In this document: positions 11,064-22,282 of the stretch, piece after piece | How positions within the stretch are numbered: the first letter of the stretch is position 1 | How the letters are laid out: the number at the start of each line of letters is the position of its first letter | Origin: Aurelia coerulea | Taxonomy: Eukaryota; Cnidaria; Scyphozoa; Semaeostomeae; Ulmaridae | Direction of reading: 5' to 3' | NCBI GenBank assembly: GCA_039566865.1 | Contig: CM076960.1 | Coordinates: 11,942,501-12,006,500, forward strand | Length of the DNA: 64,000 nucleotides | Made by a program: the position numbers and the translations under genes | The notes under the pieces: model-generated | Databases searched by the model: none | Told to the model about the DNA's origin: nothing | What the model saw: only the letters and a program-made list of their open reading frames with translations

Positions 11064-11672
11064 AACCCACTTCCGTCACGCTCGTTAAAGCGATTGATTA
11101 ACGTTTTATCTCTGCTAATTGGCACTGAAATAAAGAAAGCGTACATAAAACGCACACAAGACAGAAGTTTCCCGCGATCCTATAGCAAGATTTGACGTCG
11201 GCTTATTTCATGTTAGACAGATTTGACACCATAAGATGGATAAATCACCATGATGTTTACCCTGGCACAACAACAAATTTACCCAGAATTGGCACGTTCT
11301 CGACTTCATTAGCAGCTTAATTATGTTAAAACAATCGTTTTCTAGAACGAACGCATCATTAGCCACTTATTGATAGCACTCATTATGCAAATAAGTCAAC
11401 TTTAGAGGATGATGTAACCGGCGGCCTGCACAGAGGGTAGTATTCGCAGCATCACTGAAGGTAGAAGGACCCAGAAGGACCTCCCTCCTACACAGCTACA
11501 GATGCAAATGTCGCAGGTGAAGTTGAGAGGAACGGTGCAGAATCTCAGCAAACAATGGCGCCATTGACTGGGGAAGGCACGTGATCACACTGAACCAAAA
11601 CATCTTCATGCATACGATTCTGCACAGAAGTTATTTTCGTGACTGCTTGTCTCAAATTAGATGCCCGCGAAT

Positions 11673-12063
11673 ACACTCATTTTTTCTATAAGAAACCTTA
11701 GGTCCGGGGCTGGTAGGCAGTTTCTTAAATTTTTGGGCCATTTTGCTACCAAAACTTTCTTACGTGTTTCTTATATTTTTATTGCCAGAAGTTTAGAGTT
11801 GATTTTGTCTTGTATAAAGGGCTCCCAAGTTACTTAGTAAGATCTCAAAACAAATAAATAACATGATTCGCACTCAAAATATTGTCCAAACAGTTGCTTT
11901 AACTGTACAATGTCAAAATATTTTTGAGTGTGATAGGAAAATTAAAACTGAAAATGACAGAAGTTTCTTAGCTTTTTTCAATTCAGGTAGGGTTGTTTCT
12001 TAGCTTTCGAAAAATTGAGCCTACCGTTTCTTATAAGCGGTTTCTTATAAAAAAAATGAGTGT
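11673..12063. mobile_element. Family C foldback element, copy 3
   Basis: The ends are ACACTCATTTTTT and AAAAAATGAGTGT, so the terminal tetramer differs from copies 1 and 2 but the next TATAAGAAAC is shared. The interior (TCCGGGGCTGGTAGGCAGTT, CTTAGTAAGATCTCAAA, CAAACAGTTGCTTTAACTGT) matches the two halves of copy 5. It therefore serves as the uninterrupted comparison for that split copy. Confidence 0.85.
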
Positions 12064-12399
12064 AGTGTAACAATTGGAACGTTCTGCAGGGTTCTGAATA
12101 AGTAATTTTGCGTTATCGTAAATCTCACATGATATCTGATTTGAGACGGATGCACCAATAGTTTCATGCACGAACTGAGCAAACGAGGAGTAATTACTTT
12201 TGATTTTTTGCGAGGCGATTCTCGTTCTTATACAAGGGGCTTGACTTTCTATTGAAGGCGACTTTAGCAGCAACGCTCATCTCTCTGACTGTAGCTAAAA
12301 ACAGCATCCACGATCATTTGGGGTTATAAAGAAATCAATATTCAGATATTCTTATGCTTGCTTAGCGGCCAGGTAAAAAACTCGGAGATGTCGGAGATG

Positions 12400-12705
12400 T
12401 CGGAGCAAAGATTCTCCGATGTTTCCCAACTCCGACTTTTTTACCTGGCCCTATATGCTCTACTAAAAAAGTCGGAGATGTCTTATCTCCGACGTTTCTC
12501 AACTCCAACTTTTTTACTTGGCCCTATATGCTCTACTAAAAAAGTCGGAGATATTTATCTCCGACGTTTCTCAACTCCGACTTTTTTACCTGGCCCTATA
12601 TGCTCTACTAAAAAAGGCGGATATGTCTTATCTCCGACGTTTCTCAACTCCGACTTTTTTACCTGGCCCTATATGCTCTACTAAAAAAGTCGGAGATGTT
12701 CAGAG
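12400..12705. repeat. 73-bp subterminal tandem repeats, left arm
   Basis: Four units with CTATATGCTCTACTAAAAAA start at 12451, 12524, 12596 and 12669 (spacing 73, 72, 73). Each contains GTCGGAG and CTCCGAC, so each unit is itself a small inverted repeat. The open frames on these units are repeat artefacts. Confidence 0.9.
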
Positions 12706-13324
12706 ATTGCATATTATATAACTCTAATTCTCTTCATTTGCCGTCACAACACTCAATCAATCTTAATAAGAAACTACGCTCTGAAATTTGTAGTACAGTA
12801 ACTTTGTCTTAACGTCTTAATTTATCACGATTATTCATTGTGGACGGTAAATATAGTTCTTTGAACCGAGAAAATAACGAGAAATAAAGAAAACGTAGAT
12901 AAAAGAAAGCATATAAAAGTGGCTCAAGCCACCTGCAGTCGAATCCTGGACTATCAAATATCAAAACTTCCCGTTGAAATAGATCATTTATCCATGATTT
13001 TCGACGGGGAAACAAACATTTCAACGGGGAAATAACAGAAACAAGGCAGGGAAATGTTGCAACTCAAACTTAGCGGGGAAACAAATTTTTTTGGCGGGTC
13101 ATCCTTTTACCTTGGCGGGGCATCGTTTCAGCGGGGTCGTTACTGGGGGGGGTGTATACAAAGAACAAGTGGAAAATATAATGAAAGAAAGTGTCTGCAA
13201 GATTGCTTTTCAGATTGCTCTTACTAAAAATGACGTTTTTCAACTAATTCTTGCTATAAAGTTTCTTATCAGTTGTAAATGAAACAAAAAAACCTGTCAA
13301 TTTCACCCATTTCAATTGTTAAAA

Positions 13325-13560
13325 GACATCTCCGACTTTTTTAGTAGAGCATATAAGGCCAGGTAAAAAAGTCGGAGTTGAGAAACGTCGGAGATAAGAC
13401 AACTCCGACTTTTTTAGTAGGGCATATAGGGCCAAGTAAAAAAGTCGGAGTTGAGAAACGTCGGATATAAGACAGCTCAGACTTTTTTAGTAGAGCATAT
13501 AAGGCCAGGTAAAAAAGTCGGAGTTGAGAAACGTCGGAGAATCTTTGCTCCGACATCTCC
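13325..13560. repeat. 73-bp subterminal tandem repeats, right arm (inverted)
   Basis: About three units with TTTTTTAGTAGAGCATATAA lie in the opposite orientation to those at 12400-12705. The arms of the host element therefore pair unit by unit. Confidence 0.9.
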
Positions 13561-13605
13561 GACATCTCCGACATCTCCGAGTTTTTTACCTGGCCCTTGC
13601 TTAGC

Positions 13606-14425
13606 TCATGTCAGACTTTGTAATCATCCAAACGGATCTTATGTTCGAGTTTGTATTGGTGCATACTCGAAAGCGCGGAAAAGAAAACGCGGAAATTGTT
13701 CGTTTCAAAGTCGTTTGCATTGTTCATCAGTTATTCAGAAAGACAGAGGATGTTTTAGTACTATATCATTCGGTTTTATCGCATCCTGAGTGAAATTATA
13801 TTTTCCGCGGTTTCCGCGTTTTCCGCGCTTTCGACCTGGCCCTCTATCTCAATCAATATTTCTAGCTTGATCAGAAAAAAAGTAGGATGGGAGAGGCCTG
13901 TAAATTTTGAATTGTTGAAAATTATTCAACAAATTTGTTCACCACAATAATTTTGGCGAAGCTGCAATCTGTTTTATTTGTATTTAAAGATGTGCGATGT
14001 TTGTCAAAGGAAGGAACGCGCAAAGTAGAAAATCTCAATTCCATGACGAGTCTACCGCTTCCGCCAGGCATACCGGAAAACGAGGACCCAGGACCCACAC
14101 CAGGGCCCGGAAGAGGACCCGAGGGAGGATCCGGAAGAGGACCCGAGGGAGGATCCGGATGAGGACCTAAGGGAGGACTCCATGGAGGACCCTTACAAGG
14201 ACAGTTACGAGGGTCGGGCTGCCTCAATTAAAAACTTTGTAATTTCTTAACTTTTACAAATAAAGTTTTGACATTGTACCTAATACTGACCCATGATTAT
14301 TTACAGAAAATGTTAAGAAACTTTAGATGGTGAAAATGGCCTAAGTTATAGAACGGGAAATGTGAGTTTCTTGCATAAAGGAGTGGCACAAAAAGAATAA
14401 ATCCTAAGTTAGGTAATAACTTCAT
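13606..14425. other. Repeat fragments; no clear gene
   Basis: 13628-13725 repeats the sequence at 10790-10865. At 14098-14170 there is a short GC-rich direct repeat (GGACCCGAGGGAGGATCCGG twice) that makes a Gly/Pro/Glu-rich frame on one strand and a Pro-rich one on the other. Neither frame was recognised as a protein. Confidence 0.4.
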
Positions 14426-14810
14426 ACACGTATTTTGTATAAGAAACTAAGAATTTGGGCCACTACTGAAATTTTCTTGAAATTATCAGATTTTGAGTAC
14501 TCAGAGTTTCTTACGAATTTCTTGGAGGTTCCATAACAATCTTCATATCCTTGTTCACTACCTCTTATCTGTGCCCTCGTGAACATTTCAAACCAAAGTT
14601 TTTTCGAGTATTTCCAATGTTTAGACATTACTCAAGTACATTACGAGTAATATGATATGAAACAAGTGAAAGTAAAATAAAGATGTGGTCAAGGATTTCC
14701 TTTATCAAAACAAATAGTTTCTTAACTTATAATTTCCCATTACTGGAGTTTCTTAAATTTTTGGCGATCTGAGAGTTGAGTTTCTTATGGGCAGTCGGCA
14801 GTTTCTTCAC
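14426..14810. mobile_element. Family C foldback element, copy 4 (diverged)
   Basis: It begins ACACGTATTTTGTATAAGAAAC and has several AGTTTCTTA and GTTTCTTAAATTTTTGG motifs before a degraded right end near GCAGTTTCTTCAC. It is less similar to the other copies and its right boundary is approximate. Confidence 0.55.
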
Positions 14811-14865
14811 AGGTAACGGGGAAAAATTAGTATGAAAGTAACATGTACCCCTATCTTTAACTTAA

Positions 14866-15731
14866 GGTTACTGTATCCCTTCAGGACGATAACAAGTTTT
14901 TTCCGATCCATTTTTGGATTTTTAGATCATTGGATAGCACACACATCTACCTACAATTTCTAATAATTTAAAAGGAAAATGCTGTTTACATGACGAGGAT
15001 TATTTGAGAACTAAAGGTTAAAGGTTTCAAGTGCCTTTGATTTCCTGTTGAATGGATTTTGCGGTTATAATACCAATTATGTCATTGTAAACTCTGCACT
15101 AAATACATACAGGATTACTCTCTTTACTCTTGTGGCCAGATTGAAGTTCATCATTTTCAACAGTGGAACTGTACGCTAAGAAACTGTTTTAGCGCTTTTC
15201 TCAAAATCAATTTTTCAGCAACCAATGGGTATTCATACAGCTCCCTGTACCCAACAGCTTGATATAATTGGCTGAAATTTGGCAGACAGAGAGAAAAGGC
15301 ATAGGGGGACCAAAGTGTGTCTCACTTTTGAGAAAAATTGCATGCTCCAAATTTAACATTTGAATGAATCTCAAAACGAGGCCAGGGAGCGAGGGGCAAA
15401 ATTTTTTTATTAATTATTCTGAAGCTAAGGCATGCAAAATAAATTTGAGACACACATTGCTAGATTAATGTGTTGAAAACGCAAAAATCTCATTGAGATT
15501 TAAATGAAACATATCTGGGGAGACGGGGAGGTTCTAGAAGGGGGGAAGGTCCGATTTTCACGTTTTCAGATGTATAACGCCCAATTTTCGGATATTTGTA
15601 TTCTTTTTGGCTCGTAAATACTCCCTATTTAATGACGAATCGAATGATGTATAGTTTATACGTGTTATGTCGCGGGCGTGATAACCAGGAGAGAAAACAC
15701 CGTCAGTGGTCACTGAAGGGATACAGTAACC
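14866..15731. mobile_element. TTAA-flanked inverted-repeat element
   Basis: The ends GGTTACTGTATCCCTTCA and TGAAGGGATACAGTAACC are perfect inverted copies. TTAA flanks them at 14862-14865 and 15732-15735. TTAA duplication is the hallmark of piggyBac and also of Kolobok-type transposons; no transposase is encoded, so it would be a non-autonomous copy. Confidence 0.8.
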
Positions 15732-15889
15732 TTAAGTGTTTACCAAATCTACTAATTTTGTCTAAATTTGATTAGGCCAACCGCGATGCACTTTCTGAAA
15801 ATAAGAAGGGCATTTCTTTGTTTATTGCAACATGCTCCCCGTGTCCCCTGGGCCCTGGATCCTACGTCTCTGTAGACTCATGGAAGTAT

Positions 15890-16080
15890 ACACGTATTTT
15901 TTTTATAAGAAACTATAAGGTCCGGGGCTGGTAGGCAGTTTTTTAAGTTTTTAGGCCATTTGCTACCAAAAGTTTCTTGCGTGTTTCTTATATTTTTAAT
16001 GTCGGAAGAGAAGAGTTGATTTTTTTGTCTAAAGGGCTCCCAAATTACTTAGTAAGATCTCAAAGCAAGTTAATAACATA
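15890..16080. mobile_element. Family C copy 5, left half
   Basis: ACACGTATTTTTTTTATAAG starts the element; AGGTCCGGGGCTGGTAGGCA and TTACTTAGTAAGATCTCAAA match copy 3. Similarity stops at TTAATAACATA (16070-16080) and resumes after the same 11 bases at 37341-37351. Confidence 0.9.
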
Positions 16081-16153
16081 AAATATTTTGAAAAAGGAAA
16101 GGCCACGATACCAGCGTCGATTGTTGGATCCGAAGATGCTTGCGGTGACGAAT

Positions 16154-16405
16154 AAATTAATAAGTTTAAAGGCAGAAACACCGCAATACAACAAAAAAAC
16201 AACAGTAAATGGTTCAATAAATTGTGTGCCAATATTTTGTCCTGCCATGCAGGACTTCTTCAGGGCTGTAATGTAACGGTTATAAGAAAGATTTGAATAT
16301 ATAAAACGATTGGAAAAGGGGAAATAACACGTGATTGGTTAGATATGATGGCTACGCAGAGGTTATAGCGGTTAGGTTTACAACGGATGCTAATAATCTA
16401 TCTCT
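16154..16405 (-). repeat. Left inverted terminal segment with hammerhead-like core
   Basis: It is inverted relative to 37090-37340. On the minus strand it carries CTGAAGA, a 7-bp stem (GTCCTGC/GCAGGAC) and then AAAA where the right copy has GAAA, so the core is mutated here. A short plus-strand frame covers it (from 16088) but matches no recognised protein. Confidence 0.75.
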
Positions 16406-17542
16406 ATATATAAGGAGTGCAAGGTCGGTTAAGATTGTTCTTTTGTCGTGGAATATGTTTGTGTGCTGTGTTGAGATCTCCACGTTCCCGTGCCCCCTCA
16501 CTGCCGCTCTTCCACTCCAAAAATCACCCCGAAAATCTAAGTTAGCCGAATCTGTGTAAGAAGTTGGGGGCAGCCACTCGGGCAGGGGTAGCAGCGGGGG
16601 AACTTTTTGGCAGACGTCCTATTTTCCAGTTTGACGTACGCTCAACGTCACGGAACAATCGACGTGAGTCACTAACGACTCTTGATGGGGTCATCAAGGG
16701 TCGTCAACGGACAAAATGGGTTTGTCAACGGAAAACAATGCTGGATTGTCAACAACCTAGGGGCTACGTAACACCGACGTCACGCAGTGACCTTCACAGG
16801 GGCCCAGTTGCTCCTCCACAACAGTTGGGGCTAACCTCCACAAAAACAATGGGAAAACTGATTGGGGGCAGTCACGTGATGCCACCCCATGTCACGTGAC
16901 ACACTTGGCACGTTGCCAAAATTGGTCATATGACCTATCATGAGACTTGGTAAGTCCCTACGTTTCGAGTGAGCTCAATGTGGAAGTAAACAACAAGTTA
17001 GGCCTATTCCCCTCTACTGAAGCAAGAAGTAACACTGTTCTGTCGCGAAAAATACGCAAGTAGCATATAACTCCACCTTTCTTCCTGCTCCAGCGAAAAC
17101 ATAGGCCTACTTACGTTTCACTTCCACGCTCTTCATTCTGAAACTTCCGTTGATTTCCCATCACTTTTTCCCCCAAGGTAATTTCATCCAATTCAAATTT
17201 CATAATCGCTATCTTCGAAGATCTACTCCCAAACAAACACTCCTGTAGATATTTCAACTTCACGAATCACTATCCTAACATTCAGCGGTCAACTAAAACT
17301 CATCTGCACGACCAAATCTTACGACGCAACAGATATTGCAGGTAATTTTATCGTGCCAAGATCATTAGGTAGGAAGTTAATCGTGCCAATATCATTAGGA
17401 AGCCACTGCTCATTACTTCAATGCATAATGAATACGTTCACCTGCACAGAGGTTATTGTGCGCAGCAGTCAGCACTTATCCAGCAAAGACAAAAGGTACT
17501 TCCTGTTAGCTATTTTCACATTACCTAGCCCCTCTACCATAT

Positions 17543-18000
17543 GCAGATTGCCATTGGCTAATTTGGATTGGTACAGACCCCACAGTGAAGCTACTAAAGA
17601 TGAAAGCCGACTGTTATTGGCTAATTTCAAATGACCTAACCGATCTAGCATATGCAGATTGCCATTGGCCAATTTCAATTGGTACAAACCCGATAGTGAA
17701 GCTACTAAAGACGAAAGCCGACTGTTATTGGCTAATTTCAAATGACCAAACCGATCTAGCATATGCAGATTGCCATTGGCTAATTTCAATTGCTACAGAT
17801 CCCATAGTGAAGCTACTAAAGGCGAAAGCTGACTGTTATTGGCTAATTTCAAATGAACCAACCCATCTACCATATGCAGATTGCCATTGGCTAATTTCAA
17901 TTGGTACAAACTCCATACTGAACTTACTAAACATAATAGCCGACTCTTATTGGCTAATTTCAAATGACCTATCCCATACAAAAGGAGGCTACACTGTGAG
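17543..18000. repeat. 111-bp satellite, about four units (unit I)
   Basis: GCAGATTGCCATTGGCTAAT begins units at 17543, 17654, 17765 and 17876, an exact 111-bp period. Each unit holds three ATTGG (inverted CCAAT). Because 111 is divisible by 3, long frames on both strands are expected by construction. Confidence 0.95.
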
Positions 18001-18030
18001 GGCAGTCATACTATCTCACATTAGTTGGGG

Positions 18031-18172
18031 GCAGTCACGTGTCTGCCCCCATGTCACATGACTTACTTGGCAAAGTTCCAAAATTGGTCATGTGACTTGG
18101 CACGGTGCCAAGTTACGGTCATGTGACTTGGCACTTTGCCAAATTATGTGACGTCATTTGGCACTGTGCCAA
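18031..18172. promoter_or_regulatory. Cluster of E-box, NFI-like and CRE palindromes (unit I)
   Basis: CACGTG lies at 18036-18041. TTGGC-N5-GCCAA lies at 18097-18111, 18128-18142 and 18158-18172, and TGACGTCA at 18149-18156. These match consensus sites of E-box factors, NFI and CREB/ATF. They also form a short tandem repeat of about 30 bp, so the match could be a by-product of repeat structure. Factor binding is inference. Confidence 0.45.
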
Positions 18173-18319
18173 CTTCCCCCCACAAATGCCCCTGTGCATG
18201 AGCAGTCCATTTCCTTCACTATTTCCTGAAAACTTTCCTCCAAGGGCTGAGTATAACTCTTGCAGTCTTCCTACCTGCTGTTATCTTCCACAAGGGAGGT
18301 TAAGATCTATGGAAACGTT

Positions 18320-19480
18320 CTAAAATAACAACAACGTCAGCAAATGCAACTAAGGGAACTCAGCCAAGGAGAGCAACTACATTAATGGACGGAGTTAAAG
18401 CTACTGGGAGGAACTTCAACAACTAATGCAACCAAAACAGCGAGGTTTACCTTGCACAAATAACACTAATAACGCAAGGATAGCAACTAAGGGCACAAAA
18501 GCTACTACGGCCACTATGGCAACAATTACGACTACATCTTCTCTACTAAACAAATAGCGCACATACCAAAACGAAGTTAACAACTAATTTCTCCCACAAC
18601 AAACGCTATCAACGCCACAAAGAAAGAAAGACAACTAGGGCAACCAAGGAATCTAAATCAACTCTACTGAAACAAAAAAAGCTCTACGAGTAGGGAGACT
18701 GGAGATCTACCGAAGCAGTCATAATAATCACAACGTCACGAAATGCAACTGCAACTTACGGCAATGAGGCAATAAGACCAACTTCATTAAATTAAGGGGT
18801 GAACGCAACAAACGCTACTTGGGCAACAAAATGAATAACGCTACCACAACAACAATCGTACCATCAATAACGGCAAAAAGCTACTATGGCCGCTGCTAAG
18901 CCAAGAATTACGACTACATCATTTCTACCAAACAAATAACGCATACACTAAAACAAAGGCAACAACTAATTTCTCCAACAACGAAGGCTACTAAGGCCAC
19001 AAAAGAAACAAACACCTAAGTGAACAAATACCAGGCAACTAAATCAACCCTACTGAAGCAAAAGAGCTGCCTAGGGAATTTTGATGGATTTTCCTTTAAA
19101 AAATTATGGATTGCATTAAATGCAAACTACCGCTCCCCCAACCCCACCCTTGGGCTACTAACGCCACTAAAGTAAAGAGGATAGCTAGAAAACAATAACA
19201 AAAAATGTGAATTAATGAAAATAGAAGAGAATAAAGTTAACTGCATATCTATAGACATTGTTATTTTTGTTATTATTTTTATTATAAATAATCTATTTAA
19301 AGTAGGCTAGAAAATAAATAGCTAAAATTACAACTAATTCAGGCTACCAGAGCTAATTAACGCCTACTAAGAAGGACTACTACTAATTAAGGCCGACTGC
19401 TAATTAACGCCTACTACTAACACACTTCAGGTACGTGAAGAACTGCGGCAACTATTCTCACTTCATCTACCAATGCAACT
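18320..19480. repeat. CAACTAAGG-rich degenerate repeat zone
   Basis: The zone is built of degenerate short units such as GCAACTAAGGGCACAAAAGC and CAACAACTAA. Large parts recur at 22430-23215, 24490-25330 and 25345-26080. Frames through it would encode Thr/Ala/Lys/Asn-rich peptides with many stops. Confidence 0.7.
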
Positions 19481-19579
19481 ACATCAGCTAAGGTAACTAG
19501 AACAATGACGGATAACAAGAGCAAGTATAAAGCAATAATACCAACGAAGAGAATAACACTGAAAGTGCTGATATTGTGG

Positions 19580-19692
19580 CGCGCGAAGCGCGACAGTGGC
19601 CGCCGCAGGCGGCCCGGGCGCCGAAGGCGCCCAAGCCCTCCGCAGGAGCTAGGAACTCCGAACCCGCGCGCAGCGCGGGTTCGGATTCCTAG
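19580..19692. repeat. Five adjacent GC hairpins with GNA triloops (cluster 1)
   Basis: Perfect stems with three-base loops: CGCGC-GAA-GCGCG (19580-19592), GGCCGCC-GCA-GGCGGCC (19598-19614), GGGCGCC-GAA-GGCGCCC (19616-19632), CTCC-GCA-GGAG (19638-19648) and a 12-bp stem with a GCA loop (19658-19684). The last is extended by CTAGGAA/TTCCTAG (19649-19655 and 19686-19692). Every loop is GNA closed by a C-G pair. Confidence 0.9.
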
Positions 19693-20985
19693 TCTATATA
19701 CATAAGGAGTGAGCGGTCACATCAAACGCTCAATTTGCTCCTCTCCCACAGCGAGATCTCAGCTCTCCCGCCCTCGGCGATCTCGCTCTTCGTCTCGAAA
19801 AATCGACGGGAAAATCTATGCGCCTCATCAGAGCTCCAAATTTTGGGGTCACCTCCAGCTGCTGGGGTATCAGCGGGGCAAATTCCCTGGCAGTCTTCTT
19901 CAGCAGGTCATTGTTTTTGATTGACAGCCGATTGTCTTCCCAACTGATGACACTTGATGGTGCTATCAAGGGCTATCAACGAACAATCCAGTCAGTAGTG
20001 CTCGGTGGTGGTAAACAACCTAACACGTCACATCGCCCGTGGTCACGTGCACATTCACCCTCGCAGGGGCTGGCAGGCTCGTGCCAGCGGTATCCTAACT
20101 GCAATAACTATGGACATTATTATTTTTGTTATTATTTTTATTATTAAAAATCCATTTCAATTAGGCTAGAAAATAAATATCAGTTCCTCCTCCACAACAG
20201 TTGGGGCTCACCTCCACAAAAACAATGGGAAGACTGACTGGGGGCAGTCACGTGATCGCACCCCATGTCACGTGGCTCACTTGGCACGTTGCCAAAAATC
20301 GGTCATGTGACTCGGCACAACCCCCGTGTTCCTATCATGTGACTTTGCAAGTTCCTACGTTTCCAGTCAGCAAAACATGGAAATCAACACGAAATGCATA
20401 GGCCTATTTCGATCTGAAGCAAGAAGTGAAACTGTTCTGTCGTCAATAATACGCAAGAAGCATATAACTAATGCTTTCTTCCTGCTCCAGCGAAAACATA
20501 GGCCTACTTACGTGTCACTTCCATGAGCTTGCTTTCTGAAACTTCCGTTGAATTCCCTTCACTATTTCCCCCAAGGTAATTTCATCCAATTTAAATTTCA
20601 TAATCGCTATCTTCGAAGATCTACTCCCAAAACAAACACTCCTGTAGATATTTCAACTTCACGAATCACTATCCTAACATTCAGCGGTCAACTACAGATC
20701 ATCTGCACGAACAAATCTTACGACGCAACAGATTTTGCAGGTAATTTCATCGTGCCAACATCATTATGTAAGAAGTTAATCGTGCCAAGATCATTAGGAA
20801 GCTATTTCTCCGGGAAACAATCGTTTATAAGAACGATCACATCATTAGTTGCTCATTACTTCAATTCATAATGAATACGTTAACCTGCACAGAGCTCATT
20901 GTGCGCAGCATTCAGCACTTCTCCAGCAAAGACAAAAGGTACTTCCTGTTGGCTATTTTCACATAACATAGCCCCTCCACCATAT

Positions 20986-22080
20986 GCAGATTGCCATTGG
21001 CTAATTTGGATTGGTACAGACTCCATAGTGAAGCTACTAAAGGCGAAAGCCGACTCTTATTGGCAAATTTCAAATGACCCAACCCATCTAGCATAGGCAG
21101 ATTGCCATTGGCTAATTTCAATTGGTACACTCTCCATACTGAACTTACTGAACACGAAAGCCGACTCTTATTGGCTAATTTCAAATGACCCAACCCATCT
21201 AGCATAGGCAGATTGCCATTGGCTAAATTCAATTGGTACAAACTCCATACTGAACTTACTGAACATAATAGCCGACTCTTATTGGCTAATTTCAAATGAC
21301 CTAACAGATCTAGCATATGCAGATTGCCATTGACTAATTTCAATTGGTACAAAACCCATAGTGAAGCTACTAAAGATGAAAGCCGACTGCTATTGGCTAA
21401 TCTCAAATGATCCAACAGATCTAGCATATGCAGATTGCCATTGGCTAATTTCAATTGGTACAAAACCCATAGTGAAGCTACTAAAGATGAAAGCCGACTG
21501 CTATTGGCTAATTTCAAATAATCCAACAGATCTAGCATAGGCAGATTGCTATTGGCTAATTTCAATTGGTACAAAGCCCATAGTGAACTTACTGAACATA
21601 ATAGCCGACTGTTATTGGCTAATTTCAAATCACAACCGATCTAGAATATGCAGATTGCCATTGGCTAATTTCAATTGGTACAAAACCCATAGTGAAGCTA
21701 CTAAAGATGAAAGCGGACTGCTATTGGCTAATTTCAAATGATCCAACAGACCTAGCATATGCAGATTGCCATTGGCTAATTTCAATTGGTACAAAACCCA
21801 TAGTGAAGCTACTAAAGTTCAAAGCCGACTGCTATTGGCTAATTTCAAATGACCTAACAGATCTAGCATTTGCATATTGCCATTGGCTAATTTCAATTGG
21901 TACAAACCCCATAGTGAAGCTACTAAAGATCAAAGCTGACTGTTATTGGCTAATTATGAATGACACAGCCCATCTAGCATAGGCAGATTGCCATTGGCTA
22001 ATTTCAATTGGTACAAACTCCATACTGAACTTACTAAACATAACAGCCGACTCTTATTGGCTAATTTCAAATGACCTATC
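20986..22080. repeat. 111-bp satellite, about ten units (unit II)
   Basis: Units start at 20986, 21097, 21208, 21319, 21430 and onward to about 21983, with small deletions (for example 2 bp before 21650). Three ATTGG per unit give about 30 inverted CCAAT boxes. A 238-codon frame on the minus strand (20912-21628) simply reads repeated units. Confidence 0.95.
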
Positions 22081-22134
22081 CCATACAAAAGGGGGCTACA
22101 CTGTCAGGGCAGTCACACTATCTCACTTTAGTTG

Positions 22135-22282
22135 GGGGCAGTCACGTGTCTGCCCCCATGTCACGTGACTTACTTGGCAAAGTTCCACAATTGGTCATGT
22201 GACTTGGCACGGTGCCAAGTTCCGGTCATGTGACTTGGCATTTTGCCAAATTATGTGACGTCATTTGGCAATGTGCCAACTT
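22135..22282. promoter_or_regulatory. Cluster of E-box, NFI-like and CRE palindromes (unit II)
   Basis: This is the counterpart of 18031-18172: GTCACGTGAC, TTGGCACGGTGCCAA, TTGGCATTTTGCCAA and TGACGTCA in the same order. A third partial block lies at 24325-24372 (TTGGCACTTTGCCAA, TGACGTCA, TTGGCAATGTGCCAA). Binding is inferred from consensus only. Confidence 0.45.

Larger units (their letters stand above)
12367..13595. mobile_element. Foldback element with 10-bp target duplication (MULE-like)
   Basis: The ends are GGCCAGGTAAAAAACTCGGA and its exact inverted form finishing TTTTTTACCTGGCC. A perfect direct repeat CTTGCTTAGC flanks it (12357-12366 and 13596-13605). The arms carry tandem units rich in CTCCGAC/GTCGGAG. 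The unique centre (about 12720-13320) shows no recognised protein. An 8-11-bp duplication is typical of Mutator-like elements, which is the basis for the class suggestion. Confidence 0.85.
16395..19692. repeat. Large direct repeat, unit I
   Basis: It starts at TATATATAAGGAGTG and ends with a GC hairpin cluster. Blocks shared in order with unit II include GGGGGCAGTCACGTGAT, GCATATAACT...CTTCCTGCTCCAGCGAAAAC, TCGCTATCTTCGAAGATCTA, the 111-bp array, the NFI/CRE motif block and a long stretch with repeated CAACTAAGG motifs. No protein-coding gene was recognised. Confidence 0.75.

Noticed and set aside
12358..13574. Pair of similar 77-108-codon proteins
   Set aside because: They are the 73-bp repeat units of the two arms of one foldback element.
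13922..14227. Pro-rich and Gly-rich proteins
   Set aside because: Both arise from a short GC-rich direct repeat read on opposite strands; no other coding evidence.
20912..21628. 238-codon minus-strand protein
   Set aside because: It reads the 111-bp satellite (37 codons per unit) and the plus strand is open as well; no domain.
17543..22080. CRISPR-like array
   Set aside because: Units are contiguous without unique spacers; the genome is eukaryotic.
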